NCBI RefSeq assembly: GCF_020091405.1
Contig: NZ_CP081903.1
Coordinates: forward strand, 2,604,501-2,668,500
Origin: Bacteroides cellulosilyticus
GTDB lineage: Bacteria; Bacteroidota; Bacteroidia; Bacteroidales; Bacteroidaceae
Length of the DNA: 64,000 nt
Reading direction: 5' to 3'
The notes below the pieces were generated by a model. The model was not told the DNA's origin. It worked only from the letters and a program-made list of their open reading frames with translations, and ran no database searches. The translations under genes and the position numbers were made by a program. Below are positions 50,479 through 59,070 of this stretch, piece after piece. Position 1 is the first letter of the stretch; every line of letters starts with the position of its first letter.

Positions 50479-52377
50479 ATGATAAAGCAACGGAAGATAG
50501 AGTTACTGGCCCCTGCCAAGAACATGGAATGTGGCATTGAAGCTATTAACCACGGTGCGGATGCAGTGTATATCGGTGCACCTAAGTTTGGCGCACGTGC
50601 AGCAGCCGGCAATTCGTTGGAAGATATAGCTGCTTTGGTGGCTCATGCCCATTTATATAATGCCCGGATTTATGTGACTGTCAATACCATCTTAAAGGAA
50701 GAAGAACTGGCAGAGACGGAGAAAATGATTTGGGATTTGTATCGTGCGGGAGTAGATGCCCTCATTGTGCAAGACATGGGAATCACTCGCTTAAACCTAC
50801 CGCCTATTCCCTTGCACGCCAGTACCCAAATGGATAACCGTACACCGGAGAAAGTACGTTTCCTTGCAGAAGCCGGTTTCCGGCAAGTAGTATTGGCACG
50901 TGAGCTTTCCCTTCAGGAAATCAGCCATATTCATAAAGCTTGTCCGGAAGTGCCGTTGGAAGTATTTGTACATGGGGCACTTTGCGTTAGTTATAGCGGG
51001 CAATGTTATGTCAGCCAGGCTTGTTTCGGACGTAGTGCCAACCGGGGAGAATGTGCACAATTCTGTCGTTTGCCTTTCAGTCTGGTGGATGCCGACGGAA
51101 AAGTAATTGTACGTGATAAGCATTTGCTATCTCTCAAAGATTTGAATCAAAGTGATATCTTGGAAGAGTTACTTGATGCAGGTGCTACTTCGCTCAAGAT
51201 AGAAGGTCGTCTGAAAGATGTTTCTTACGTAAAGAATGTTACGGCTGCTTACCGCCAAAAGCTGGATGCCATCTTTACACGCCGTAAAGAATATGCCCGA
51301 GCCTCTTCCGGTACTTGCAATTATACATTCCGTCCCCAGTTAGATAAAAGTTTTAGTCGTGGATTTACGCATTACTTCCTGCACGGACGCAGTGAAGAAA
51401 TTTTCTCTTTTGATACTCCGAAATCCCTCGGTGAAGAGATGGGAACCATGAAGGAACAACGTGGAAACTACCTCACAGTAGCCGGATTGAAATCATTCAA
51501 CAACGGTGACGGTGTTTGTTATATCGATGAGCAAGGACGCCTGCAAGGCTTCCGTATCAACCGTGTAGATGGAAATAAACTCTATCCGGCAGGTGAGATG
51601 CCTCGTATCCGTCCGCGTACTGTACTTTACCGTAACTATGACCAGGAGTTTGAGAAGTTGCTGGCACGTAAGTCTTCCGAACGAAAGATTTCCGTTTCCT
51701 TGCTTTTGGCAGATACTGCCTTCGGCTTTGCTCTGACTGTCACGGATGAGGATGATAATAGCGTTACACTTTCTTTCCCTTATCAGAAAGAACCTGCCCG
51801 TACCCCGCAGGCAGATAATCTGCGTACTCAACTCAGTAAATTGGGAAATACTCCTTTTGAAGCCGGAATATTAGCGGATAATCGTTCGCTTGAAACAAAT
51901 TCCGCCATAGAAATCCGCTTTTCAGATAACTGGTTTCTTCCCGCTTCCGTAGTAGCCGATTGGCGCCGTCAAGCCGTAGACAAGCTGGTTACCGTTCGCC
52001 GTATTAATTATCGGCAGGAAGTGGCAGTCTGGAAACCTACAACTCATGCTTTCCCTTTGCCGGGAACTTCTTCTAAGACAACAGCTTCCGCTACTTCATT
52101 AACGTACCTCGGTAATGTAATGAATACCCGTGCCGCCTCTTTCTATACCGATCACGGCATTGCTACCGTAGCTCCGGCTTATGAGAAACAATCTGTACCG
52201 GGTGCTGTTTTAATGTTCTGCAAGCATTGTTTGCGTTATAGTATGGGGTGGTGCCCTACTTATCAGAAGGGACGTTCACCCTATCGGGAGCCTTATTGTT
52301 TGCAAGGAACTGATGGTAAGCGCTTCCGCTTGGAGTTTGATTGTAAGAATTGTCAGATGAAAGTATATGCAGAATAA
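50479..52377 (+). CDS. U32-family peptidase-like protein (RlhA/YegQ-type)
   Basis: A 632-residue protein. The U32 core (about 1-330) includes ELLAPAKNMECGIEAINHGADAVYIGAPKFGARAAAGN, LHASTQMDN, ELSLQEI, and the signature VFVHGALCVSYSGQCYVSQACFGRSANRGECAQFCR with its cluster-binding cysteines. The C-terminal part adds a distinct domain with four more cysteines (FCKHCLRY...GWCP and DCKNCQM). U32 proteins of this group are involved in rRNA or tRNA hydroxylation (RlhA in E. coli modifies 23S rRNA), not necessarily proteolysis. The exact substrate is not determined here. Its stop overlaps the next gene start by 11 bases. Confidence 0.88.
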   Translation: MIKQRKIELLAPAKNMECGIEAINHGADAVYIGAPKFGARAAAGNSLEDIAALVAHAHLYNARIYVTVNTILKEEELAETEKMIWDLYRAGVDALIVQDMGITRLNLPPIPLHASTQMDNRTPEKVRFLAEAGFRQVVLARELSLQEISHIHKACPEVPLEVFVHGALCVSYSGQCYVSQACFGRSANRGECAQFCRLPFSLVDADGKVIVRDKHLLSLKDLNQSDILEELLDAGATSLKIEGRLKDVSYVKNVTAAYRQKLDAIFTRRKEYARASSGTCNYTFRPQLDKSFSRGFTHYFLHGRSEEIFSFDTPKSLGEEMGTMKEQRGNYLTVAGLKSFNNGDGVCYIDEQGRLQGFRINRVDGNKLYPAGEMPRIRPRTVLYRNYDQEFEKLLARKSSERKISVSLLLADTAFGFALTVTDEDDNSVTLSFPYQKEPARTPQADNLRTQLSKLGNTPFEAGILADNRSLETNSAIEIRFSDNWFLPASVVADWRRQAVDKLVTVRRINYRQEVAVWKPTTHAFPLPGTSSKTTASATSLTYLGNVMNTRAASFYTDHGIATVAPAYEKQSVPGAVLMFCKHCLRYSMGWCPTYQKGRSPYREPYCLQGTDGKRFRLEFDCKNCQMKVYAE

Positions 52378-53416
52378 GAGAGGACATATTCGTTATCACC
52401 ACAGAGCGGCACAGAGTAACACAGAGTTTCTTAAATATCAGAAAAGACTCCGTGCAACTCTGTGCTACTCTGTGGTGATAGCGATTATTATCAGTCTGGT
52501 TTCCTGTCGTTACTCCCGTCCCAATCTGGATGATGAAGGTATCAGTGATAAAACCCGCGACTCTCTGACCTACCTTTACGACCGGCATTATACGTTGAAT
52601 ACGAATCTGGAAGTGGTGCAGGATTCCGTGGTGCTTGCCTGTCTGCCGGTGAAGGATTGCTACAATACTCTGTATAGAGGAGACCGTGTAGTAGTGGCCG
52701 AATTTGCCATTCATTCTGCTGATAGTGTGGACAGTGTTTGGGTAAAACTGGCTCATTCCCAGGAGATACAAGGCTGGATCGGGGAGCGGGAAATGATGCA
52801 AGCTTTTGTACCTACGGACAGTATCTCACAATTCATTTACTTGTTCAGTGATACACATGCTTCTTACTTCGTGATTATTTTCGCCTTGTTTATCGGTGCC
52901 TGGGTGTTCCGTCTGTTCCGTCGGAAGCAGTTGAAGATTGTTTATTTCAATGATATTGATAGTGTATATCCGCTTTTGCTCTGCCTGTTGATGGCATTCA
53001 GTGCTACGGTGTATGAGACGATGCAAGTCTTTGTGCCCGAAACGTGGGAACATTTCTATTTTAATCCTACGCTTTCACCTTTCAAGGTGCCGTTTATTCT
53101 CTCAGTCTTTTTGCTGAGCATCTGGTTGTTTATCATTGTACTGCTGGCAGTACTCGATGACTTGTTCCGTCAGTTGACTCCTGCCGCTGCCGTATTCTAT
53201 CTGTTGGGATTGGCATCTTGTTGTATCTTCTGTTATTTCTTCTTTATACTGACTACACAAATCTATATCGGCTATATTTTCCTTGTTGTTTTCCTTGGAC
53301 TTTTCCTAAAGCGAATGTGTACTACACTTGTCATTTACCGCTATCGTTGCGGGCGCTGCGGACAGAAATTAAAAGAAAAGGGGGCTTGCCCAAGCTGTGG
53401 TGCTATCAATGAATAA
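52367..53416 (+). CDS. Membrane protein with SH3-like lumenal region and zinc ribbon
   Basis: A 349-residue protein of unknown function. Residues 1-46 form a long basic N-region and a hydrophobic stretch ending in a lipobox-like LVSC (Cys47). Residues 11-37 are encoded by a CACAGAG palindromic repeat. Residues 50-150 resemble an SH3-like domain (GDRVVVAEFAIHSADSVDSVWVKLAHSQEIQGWIGEREM). Four or five membrane helices follow (about 163-182, 198-215, 240-262, 270-310). The C-terminus is a zinc ribbon (YRCGRCGQKLKEKGACPSCGA). It is translationally coupled to the U32 gene. Alternative in-frame GTG starts at residues 36-37 would remove the charged region of the signal and are less likely. Confidence 0.75.
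   Translation: MQNKRGHIRYHHRAAQSNTEFLKYQKRLRATLCYSVVIAIIISLVSCRYSRPNLDDEGISDKTRDSLTYLYDRHYTLNTNLEVVQDSVVLACLPVKDCYNTLYRGDRVVVAEFAIHSADSVDSVWVKLAHSQEIQGWIGEREMMQAFVPTDSISQFIYLFSDTHASYFVIIFALFIGAWVFRLFRRKQLKIVYFNDIDSVYPLLLCLLMAFSATVYETMQVFVPETWEHFYFNPTLSPFKVPFILSVFLLSIWLFIIVLLAVLDDLFRQLTPAAAVFYLLGLASCCIFCYFFFILTTQIYIGYIFLVVFLGLFLKRMCTTLVIYRYRCGRCGQKLKEKGACPSCGAINE
52394..52480. repeat. CACAGAG palindromic repeat, coding copy
   Basis: The left arm (ATCACCACAGAGCGGCACAG, then AGTAACACAGAG) and right arm (CAACTCTGTGCTACTCTGTG, then GTGAT) are reverse complements. It lies entirely within the open frame of the membrane protein gene, keeps the frame open, and encodes part of its signal sequence. Confidence 0.8.
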
Positions 53417-53494
53417 TAGGGTGTAGCAAGTTCTCTTAACCCTTTCATGCTTATGATACTTACTTTTCCCCTCTTTCCTGCTTAGATGTAATGT

Positions 53495-53580
53495 AAAAGA
53501 TGGCATCTTTTGCTGCGAAAGATGCCATCTTTTGATGTTAGAGATGCCACCTTTTGCGACAAAAGATGCCATCTTTTGCA
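53495..53580. repeat. GATGGCATC word array / bidirectional terminator
   Basis: AAAAGATGGCATCTTTT, then AAAGATGCCATCTTTT, GAGATGCCACCTTTT and AAAAGATGCCATCTTTT, spaced about 25-27 bases. The first unit is close to the reverse complement of the others, so long hairpins with T-tails on both strands are possible. It sits between the convergent membrane protein and TonB receptor genes, where a bidirectional terminator is expected. Confidence 0.8.
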
Positions 53581-53624
53581 TAACGGGTTAGGGAGATGTA
53601 TGGGGACGGAAGTAATGATCTCTA

Positions 53625-56051
53625 TCAGAACCTGCAACGTAGTTCGATTCCCGCCTGTATGGGGCGGCCTTTCTGCATGAATCCGTTGCCCATGCTTTCA
53701 AAGTAGAAGGCAGCGTAGTCTTTATCCAGTGCATTGCGAACCCAGAAGTCAATCTGTCCGTTGCCTTTTTGCAGGCTGAGGCGTCCGTTCAATGTGCCGT
53801 AGAAGGCTTGGCTGACATCATTCTGCTCGGTCCAATAGATACGTCCTGCACCGGTGTAGTTGGCATTAAGTTGAATACGGTCCAGCCAATGTCCCGGGTT
53901 GATGCGGAAAATGTATTGTCCGCCCAGGCTCAGAGTGTGCTTCGGAACGAAAGGAACATAGTTGCCGTTGTAACTTATTTCTTCTAATTTACTGTTGGTT
54001 GTTATGTAATCTTTGAATGTGGCATAAGTATAACCATAGCTTGCAGTCAGGGTAAAGTTAGTGGTAACTGCACCCATCAGAGATATTTCTGCTCCCAAGC
54101 TGCGGCTCTTTCCTGCATTTACCGTCTCGCGTCCAAGTCCGCTCTGGGCGAAGCGGGAAATCTGCTGGTCGCGCGTTTCAAGCCAGAACAGGGCGGCATC
54201 GGCACGCAGACGGTTTTGGAAAAGGTTTAGGTGAGTACCTATTTCATAGTTCCAGGTTTGTTCCGGTTTATATACGGTGGCAGCCCGGGCATCCGGATTC
54301 TTACCGCCATCGGGTAGGAAACCATCTACCAAATCTTTGAAGTTGTCCGGAACATTGGGCATGATTGCTTCTTTAGATTGCTTCATCATATCGTTGCGCA
54401 AACTGGATTGTAGAAGGTCGGAGAACATCTGAATGTTATATCCTCCCGAGCGATAACCTTTGCTGACGGTAGCATATACATTTCCGGCATTATCCCGGAA
54501 GTCATATTGCAAGGCGAACTTCGGAAGTAGTTGCAGATAATCTTTGCTGATGGAACCTTCGTAGCAGGATTCTACAGTCAGGGCTGTTTCCGGCATCATT
54601 ATTATAGGATCACGAACAGGCTGTCCGTTCTGCATCATCTGACCTGTAATGCCTACGGTGTAATCCATTGCTGTGCCGGAGTTATAATCCATCTTCATCT
54701 TCTCATAATCCAGGCGAAGTCCGGCAGTGAATGATAATCCGTCGATACTAAATAGATCTCTGAATGTGGATTGGTGAAACAGGGCTCCATTCAGAAGTGG
54801 TGTTTTGAAATCTCCGTTGATGGGCAAACGTGTGCTGGTTACTTTTAATGATGGCATGATATTCATATTCATCACCGGGCTCATCGGTACTTCTATTAGT
54901 GGAGGAATTACGCTACCCAGCATCTTGTTCATCATCGCCATACCATCTTCCTTGAATGTGACGGGGGCAGTAGTATTCAGCCATTGATAGAATCCGAAGA
55001 CACCTGTTGCCCATTGCCAACGCCGGTTGCTCTTGCTTTTCATTACAATTTCTTCACTGATGGTATTGATGCGTTGTTTCTGTTCCAGTGTATACGTATC
55101 TGAGGCTGTGAAATCCTGATCCAGAAACATACGATCCTTTAGATGCTGATATCCGGTTACGGCACTGAGTGTGAAATTCTGTGCCTGGTACTCTACATTA
55201 AGTCCGGCATTCAGCAGGTTGCGGTAATAGCTACTTTCATCATTGTAAGCCGTTTTGGCTACATCTCCGGTTTCTTTATTGTAGAGTCCATACGGGTAAC
55301 CGCCCTGGTCACCATATTCATAACTTACATTAAAGTCGAGCTTCCAATTATCGCTGGGCAAGTAGATGGCGCGGATACGTCCACCGGCAGACTGCCCTTT
55401 ATCTACCTTTTTATTGTTGAGCGCTGCATTGCGGAAGAAACCGCCTTCGTATTCATAAAATCCTCCAGCCGAGAATGCAAAGCGCTCATTCATCCGGTGA
55501 TAGTGAGTGACGGAAGTATTGTATTGATTGTGTGTACCTGCCCCTATCCGGAAGTCAGTACCTTGATAAGAGAAAGGAGATTTGGTATGTACTTTAATAA
55601 GTCCACCCATCGCATTTCGTCCGTACAGTGTACCCTGCGGACCGCGCAGCACATCAATACGCTCGATGTCGGAATAATTGAAATCGAATGCGGATTTATC
55701 TATATAAGGTATATTGTCAACATAGAGCCCTACGGAGGGAGTATTGATGCGAGAACCGATACCACGAATGTAGACGGCAGATGTCAGTCGCGAACCGTAG
55801 TCGGGAATAAATATATTGGGTACAAGTGCGGTCAGGTTTTTGATTGAGTTCACTTGTGCAGCCTGCATGTCTTGTTGCGAAAGCAGGGTGACGGCATTGG
55901 GCAGCTCGCGCAACTTACGGTTTTCTTTAGGTGCTGCAATGATCAGGACTTCTTCAACGTCCACTATTTTCAGGGTATCCACTTCCTCTGCACATACGTT
56001 CCCTATCGACAGGAGTGCCAGGGCAAAGGCTAACAATTTACTCTTCTCCAT
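53625..56051 (-). CDS. TonB-dependent receptor (no N-terminal carboxypeptidase-like domain)
   Basis: An 808-residue outer-membrane receptor. A signal peptide (about 1-21, ending CAEE) and TonB-box-like segment (DVEEVLIIAAP) are followed by the plug (about 45-160: VYIRGIGSRINTPSVGLYVDNIPY, IERIDVLRGPQGTLYGRNAMGGLIKV) and a barrel ending IELRCRF. This is the siderophore/vitamin-type layout rather than SusC, and the plug GIGSR-x-PSVG pattern is shared with many iron-type receptors. It is preceded in the same direction by a LuxR-type regulator with a His-rich segment, 72 bases away, so metal- or heme-linked control is plausible. Ligand unproven. Confidence 0.9.
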   Translation of the reverse strand: MEKSKLLAFALALLSIGNVCAEEVDTLKIVDVEEVLIIAAPKENRKLRELPNAVTLLSQQDMQAAQVNSIKNLTALVPNIFIPDYGSRLTSAVYIRGIGSRINTPSVGLYVDNIPYIDKSAFDFNYSDIERIDVLRGPQGTLYGRNAMGGLIKVHTKSPFSYQGTDFRIGAGTHNQYNTSVTHYHRMNERFAFSAGGFYEYEGGFFRNAALNNKKVDKGQSAGGRIRAIYLPSDNWKLDFNVSYEYGDQGGYPYGLYNKETGDVAKTAYNDESSYYRNLLNAGLNVEYQAQNFTLSAVTGYQHLKDRMFLDQDFTASDTYTLEQKQRINTISEEIVMKSKSNRRWQWATGVFGFYQWLNTTAPVTFKEDGMAMMNKMLGSVIPPLIEVPMSPVMNMNIMPSLKVTSTRLPINGDFKTPLLNGALFHQSTFRDLFSIDGLSFTAGLRLDYEKMKMDYNSGTAMDYTVGITGQMMQNGQPVRDPIIMMPETALTVESCYEGSISKDYLQLLPKFALQYDFRDNAGNVYATVSKGYRSGGYNIQMFSDLLQSSLRNDMMKQSKEAIMPNVPDNFKDLVDGFLPDGGKNPDARAATVYKPEQTWNYEIGTHLNLFQNRLRADAALFWLETRDQQISRFAQSGLGRETVNAGKSRSLGAEISLMGAVTTNFTLTASYGYTYATFKDYITTNSKLEEISYNGNYVPFVPKHTLSLGGQYIFRINPGHWLDRIQLNANYTGAGRIYWTEQNDVSQAFYGTLNGRLSLQKGNGQIDFWVRNALDKDYAAFYFESMGNGFMQKGRPIQAGIELRCRF

Positions 56052-56123
56052 TTTTTGCTTCTATTATTTCGCTTGCAAAGAAAGAGGATTTCTCTTATAC
56101 CCGCAATCCTCATTTATTAGGAT

Positions 56124-56753
56124 TTAGATACGGTCTGCTTCGACGTATCCGTGCATTACAGCATAAATCGTTAGTCCGGCCACTGATTTAATGCCCAGCT
56201 TCTCCGTAATATTCTTTCGGTGGGAGATGACGGTAGTCAGGCTGATATTCAGTTTATCGGCTATTTCTTTATTGATAAGTCCTTTGGTTATCAGTACCAG
56301 TACTTCTATTTCGCGGGGAGAGAGATCATGTTCGCTGTCGGCATGAGGATTACCGCACGGATGCGCTGTTGCACCGTGGGGATGTCCGTGGGGGTGGCTA
56401 TGAGGATGTCCGCCTTTGTGTCCGAACTGATGCAGTTGCAGGATGTTTCTGATCAGTGTTTTCTCGTCCTGATAAATATTCAAGGTCGGTATTCCTGCCA
56501 GCTGAGGCTGATTGTCACCGTTTGCCAATACAATGGTCTTGGGCTTGCGCGGTAGGAAAAAAGCGGTATGCTCAAAATATATCTGTGCTGAAACAAAATA
56601 ATGCGCGTACATATCGGGGGTATCGTCCATCAGTTCCTCGAACGAACTGAATACACGGATGACGGCCATCGGGATAATTTCTTCCAGAAGGCTTTGCAAT
56701 CCCATACATGATAAGGTGTTGGAGTCAGCAATTGCTATTTCGGGAGCTACCAT
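56124..56753 (-). CDS. LuxR-type regulator with degenerate receiver and His-rich linker
   Basis: A 209-residue regulator. The N-terminal domain (1-105) has a receiver-like layout but lacks phosphorylation residues: the position of the phospho-acceptor Asp is Ser55 (YFVSAQIY), only one acidic residue (Asp10) remains at the first acidic site, and no conserved Lys follows. The linker at 108-142 contains 11 His and one Cys (GGHPHSHPHGHPHG and flanking), a clear metal-ligand candidate. The C-terminal LuxR helix-turn-helix (about 143-205) has LSPREIEVLVLITKGLINKEIADKLNISLTTVISHRKNI. It should bind DNA independently of a kinase. It heads an operon with the TonB receptor downstream. Confidence 0.88.
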   Translation of the reverse strand: MVAPEIAIADSNTLSCMGLQSLLEEIIPMAVIRVFSSFEELMDDTPDMYAHYFVSAQIYFEHTAFFLPRKPKTIVLANGDNQPQLAGIPTLNIYQDEKTLIRNILQLHQFGHKGGHPHSHPHGHPHGATAHPCGNPHADSEHDLSPREIEVLVLITKGLINKEIADKLNISLTTVISHRKNITEKLGIKSVAGLTIYAVMHGYVEADRI

Positions 56754-56772
56754 AGTGTTTCTTAAATTTCTG

Positions 56773-56780
56773 CAAAAGTA
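56773..56780 (-). promoter_or_regulatory. -7 promoter box (His-rich regulator)
   Basis: TACTTTTG on the minus strand matches TAnnTTTG, about 20 bases upstream of the regulator start. Confidence 0.5.
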
Positions 56781-56906
56781 CAGATAAATTTTAGGATGTA
56801 GGCTATTGTGATTGAAAAACAGTAACTTTCCTTAATAGGTTGCTATAGAACTTTGCGCTCTTCTCTTTTGTTGTTAAGTATATAATTTACTTAATACTAC
56901 TGATTT

Positions 56907-58256
56907 ATGAAATATGATATAGCTATCATCGGCGGTGGCCCTGCCGGATATACGGCAGCTGAAAGAGCGGCTGCAAACGGGCTGCAAACTGTTTTGTTTG
57001 AAAAGAAAGCTATTGGCGGTGTTTGTCTCAATGAGGGGTGTATCCCTACCAAAACTCTACTCTATTCCGCCAAGTTGTGGGACAATATGAAAGGCGCGTC
57101 CAAGTATGGCATCTCTGTGCCCGACGGTTCGTCATTCGATATGAAAAAGATTATCGACCGTAAAGATAAGATTGTGAAAAAGCTGACTGGTGGTGTGAAG
57201 ATGACGGTCAGTTCGTACGGTGCTGTTATTGTGCCGCAGGAAGCCGTTATTATGGGTGAGGCGGACGGACGTTTCCAACTTTCGGCTGCCGGCGAAGTAT
57301 ATGAAGTAACCTATCTGTTGGTATGTACAGGTTCCGATACATTGATCCCTCCCATTAAAGGATTATCTGAAATTGATTATTGGACATCAAAGGAAGCATT
57401 GGAGATCACAACTTTGCCCCGTTCACTTGTCATTATCGGTGGTGGTGTTATCGGGATGGAATTCGCCTCTTTTTTCAATAGCATGGGTGTGCAGGTGCAT
57501 GTTGTTGAAATGATGCCCGAAGTATTGGGCGCCATGGATAAGGAAACCAGTGGCATGCTACGTTCAGAATATCAGAAGCGTGGGGTTAATTTCCATTTGA
57601 ATGCCAAAGTAATTGAAGTCGGCAAAGAGGGTGTCACTATTGAAAAAGAAGGTAAGACTGCACTTATCGAAGCCGAAAAGGTACTCGTCAGTGTGGGTAG
57701 GAAAGCTAACTTGTCCCAGGTCGGTTTGGATAAACTGAACATTGAACTGCTGCGCAACGGTGTGAAGGTGGATGAGCATATGCAGACTTCCCATCCTCGT
57801 GTTTATGCCTGTGGCGACATCACCGGGCGTTCTATGCTGGCACATACTGCCATTCGTGAAAGTGAAGTTGCTGTCAATCATATCCTGGGAGTGGAAGACC
57901 GTATGAATTACGATTGTGTACCCGGTGTGGTGTATACCAATCCCGAAGTAGCGGGAGTCGGTAAGACTGAGGAAGAACTGAAAGTATCCGGTATCAGTTA
58001 TCATGTACAGAAGTTACCGATGGCCTATTCCGGTCGTTTTGTAGCCGAGAATGAATTGGTGAACGGGCTATGTAAGTTGATATTGGACGATGATGATCGG
58101 GTGATAGGCTGCCATATGCTGGGAAACCCTGTTTCCGAATTGATTGTTCTTGCCGGACTTGCCGTGCAGCACGGATATACGGTGGAAGAGTTTCAAAAGA
58201 CTGTTTTTCCGCATCCGACGGTCGGTGAAATCTTCCATGAAACTTTGTTTGCGTAA
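56907..58256 (+). CDS. lpdA: Dihydrolipoyl dehydrogenase (E3)
   Basis: A 449-residue FAD disulfide oxidoreductase. The FAD motif IIGGGPAGYTAAERA, redox cysteines Cys40/Cys45 (GGVCLNEGCIPTK), NAD motif IIGGGVIGMEFASFF and C-terminal HPTVGEIFHE with the catalytic His are intact. It reoxidises lipoamide in the 2-oxo acid dehydrogenase complex encoded downstream. Its stop shares a base with the lipoate ligase start. Confidence 0.96.
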   Translation: MKYDIAIIGGGPAGYTAAERAAANGLQTVLFEKKAIGGVCLNEGCIPTKTLLYSAKLWDNMKGASKYGISVPDGSSFDMKKIIDRKDKIVKKLTGGVKMTVSSYGAVIVPQEAVIMGEADGRFQLSAAGEVYEVTYLLVCTGSDTLIPPIKGLSEIDYWTSKEALEITTLPRSLVIIGGGVIGMEFASFFNSMGVQVHVVEMMPEVLGAMDKETSGMLRSEYQKRGVNFHLNAKVIEVGKEGVTIEKEGKTALIEAEKVLVSVGRKANLSQVGLDKLNIELLRNGVKVDEHMQTSHPRVYACGDITGRSMLAHTAIRESEVAVNHILGVEDRMNYDCVPGVVYTNPEVAGVGKTEEELKVSGISYHVQKLPMAYSGRFVAENELVNGLCKLILDDDDRVIGCHMLGNPVSELIVLAGLAVQHGYTVEEFQKTVFPHPTVGEIFHETLFA

Positions 58257-59005
58257 TGTTCTGTATTGATAATCGCTGCACGGATATCTATTTTAATCTG
58301 GCAGCAGAAGAGTATTTGTTGAAGCAGAAGCGAGGTAACTTCTTTATGCTTTGGCAGTCGGAACCTTCCGTAGTGATAGGGAAACATCAGAGTGTGGCAG
58401 CGGAAGCGGACGAGAGGTTTCTGGATGAAAAGGGAATAACCCTGGCACGCCGTTTCTCCGGTGGAGGGGCTGTATATCATGACCGGGGAAACATTAACCT
58501 GAGTTTTATTGAAACCGTAAAACAACCGGACTTTGTATATTACCTGCAACAGGTTGTCGATTTCCTCGAAAAGGTAGGCATCTCAGCTTATGCTGACCAG
58601 CGTTTGGGCATTTATGTGGATGAACGGAAAATATCAGGTAGTGCGCAGTGTATACACAAAGACCGTGTGATGTATCATTGTACTTTGTTGTTTTCCACTG
58701 ATCTGGATACATTGAATGCGGCATTGAATGGCGATCCGGATGCGGAAAGCCGTCTACCGGGCTCTCGTACTATGCGTGCAGTACCTTCCGTACGGAGTGA
58801 AGTTGTTAATATAAAAGAGTTTTTGTCCGAACCCATGGACGTCAAACGTTTCATGCATTTGCTCTTTCACTCCTTTGTGGATGATGACGATAACCGGATT
58901 TACCGCTTCTCTGCCGGAGATATGGAAGCCATCGAACGGTTGAAAGCGGAAAAGTATTCCTGCAAAGAGTGGATATATCATAAATCCGCATTAACTTTTA
59001 CTTAA
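58256..59005 (+). CDS. Lipoate-protein ligase family protein (short form)
   Basis: A 249-residue lipoyl/biotinyl ligase-fold protein. The lipoyl-AMP loop RRFSGGGAVYHDRGNINLSFI and catalytic Lys125 (ERKISGSAQ) are present. It lacks the C-terminal accessory domain of about 330-residue LplA enzymes, so it may need a partner for lipoate activation or act mainly as a transferase. Its position between E3 and E2 implies that it lipoylates Lys44 of the E2. Confidence 0.9.
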   Translation: MFCIDNRCTDIYFNLAAEEYLLKQKRGNFFMLWQSEPSVVIGKHQSVAAEADERFLDEKGITLARRFSGGGAVYHDRGNINLSFIETVKQPDFVYYLQQVVDFLEKVGISAYADQRLGIYVDERKISGSAQCIHKDRVMYHCTLLFSTDLDTLNAALNGDPDAESRLPGSRTMRAVPSVRSEVVNIKEFLSEPMDVKRFMHLLFHSFVDDDDNRIYRFSAGDMEAIERLKAEKYSCKEWIYHKSALTFT

Positions 59006-59070
59006 GTTAAAAACTTACTACTCAGTTGTTTGTTGTATAATAATAAACCGAGAACCTAAAACTTAACTAT

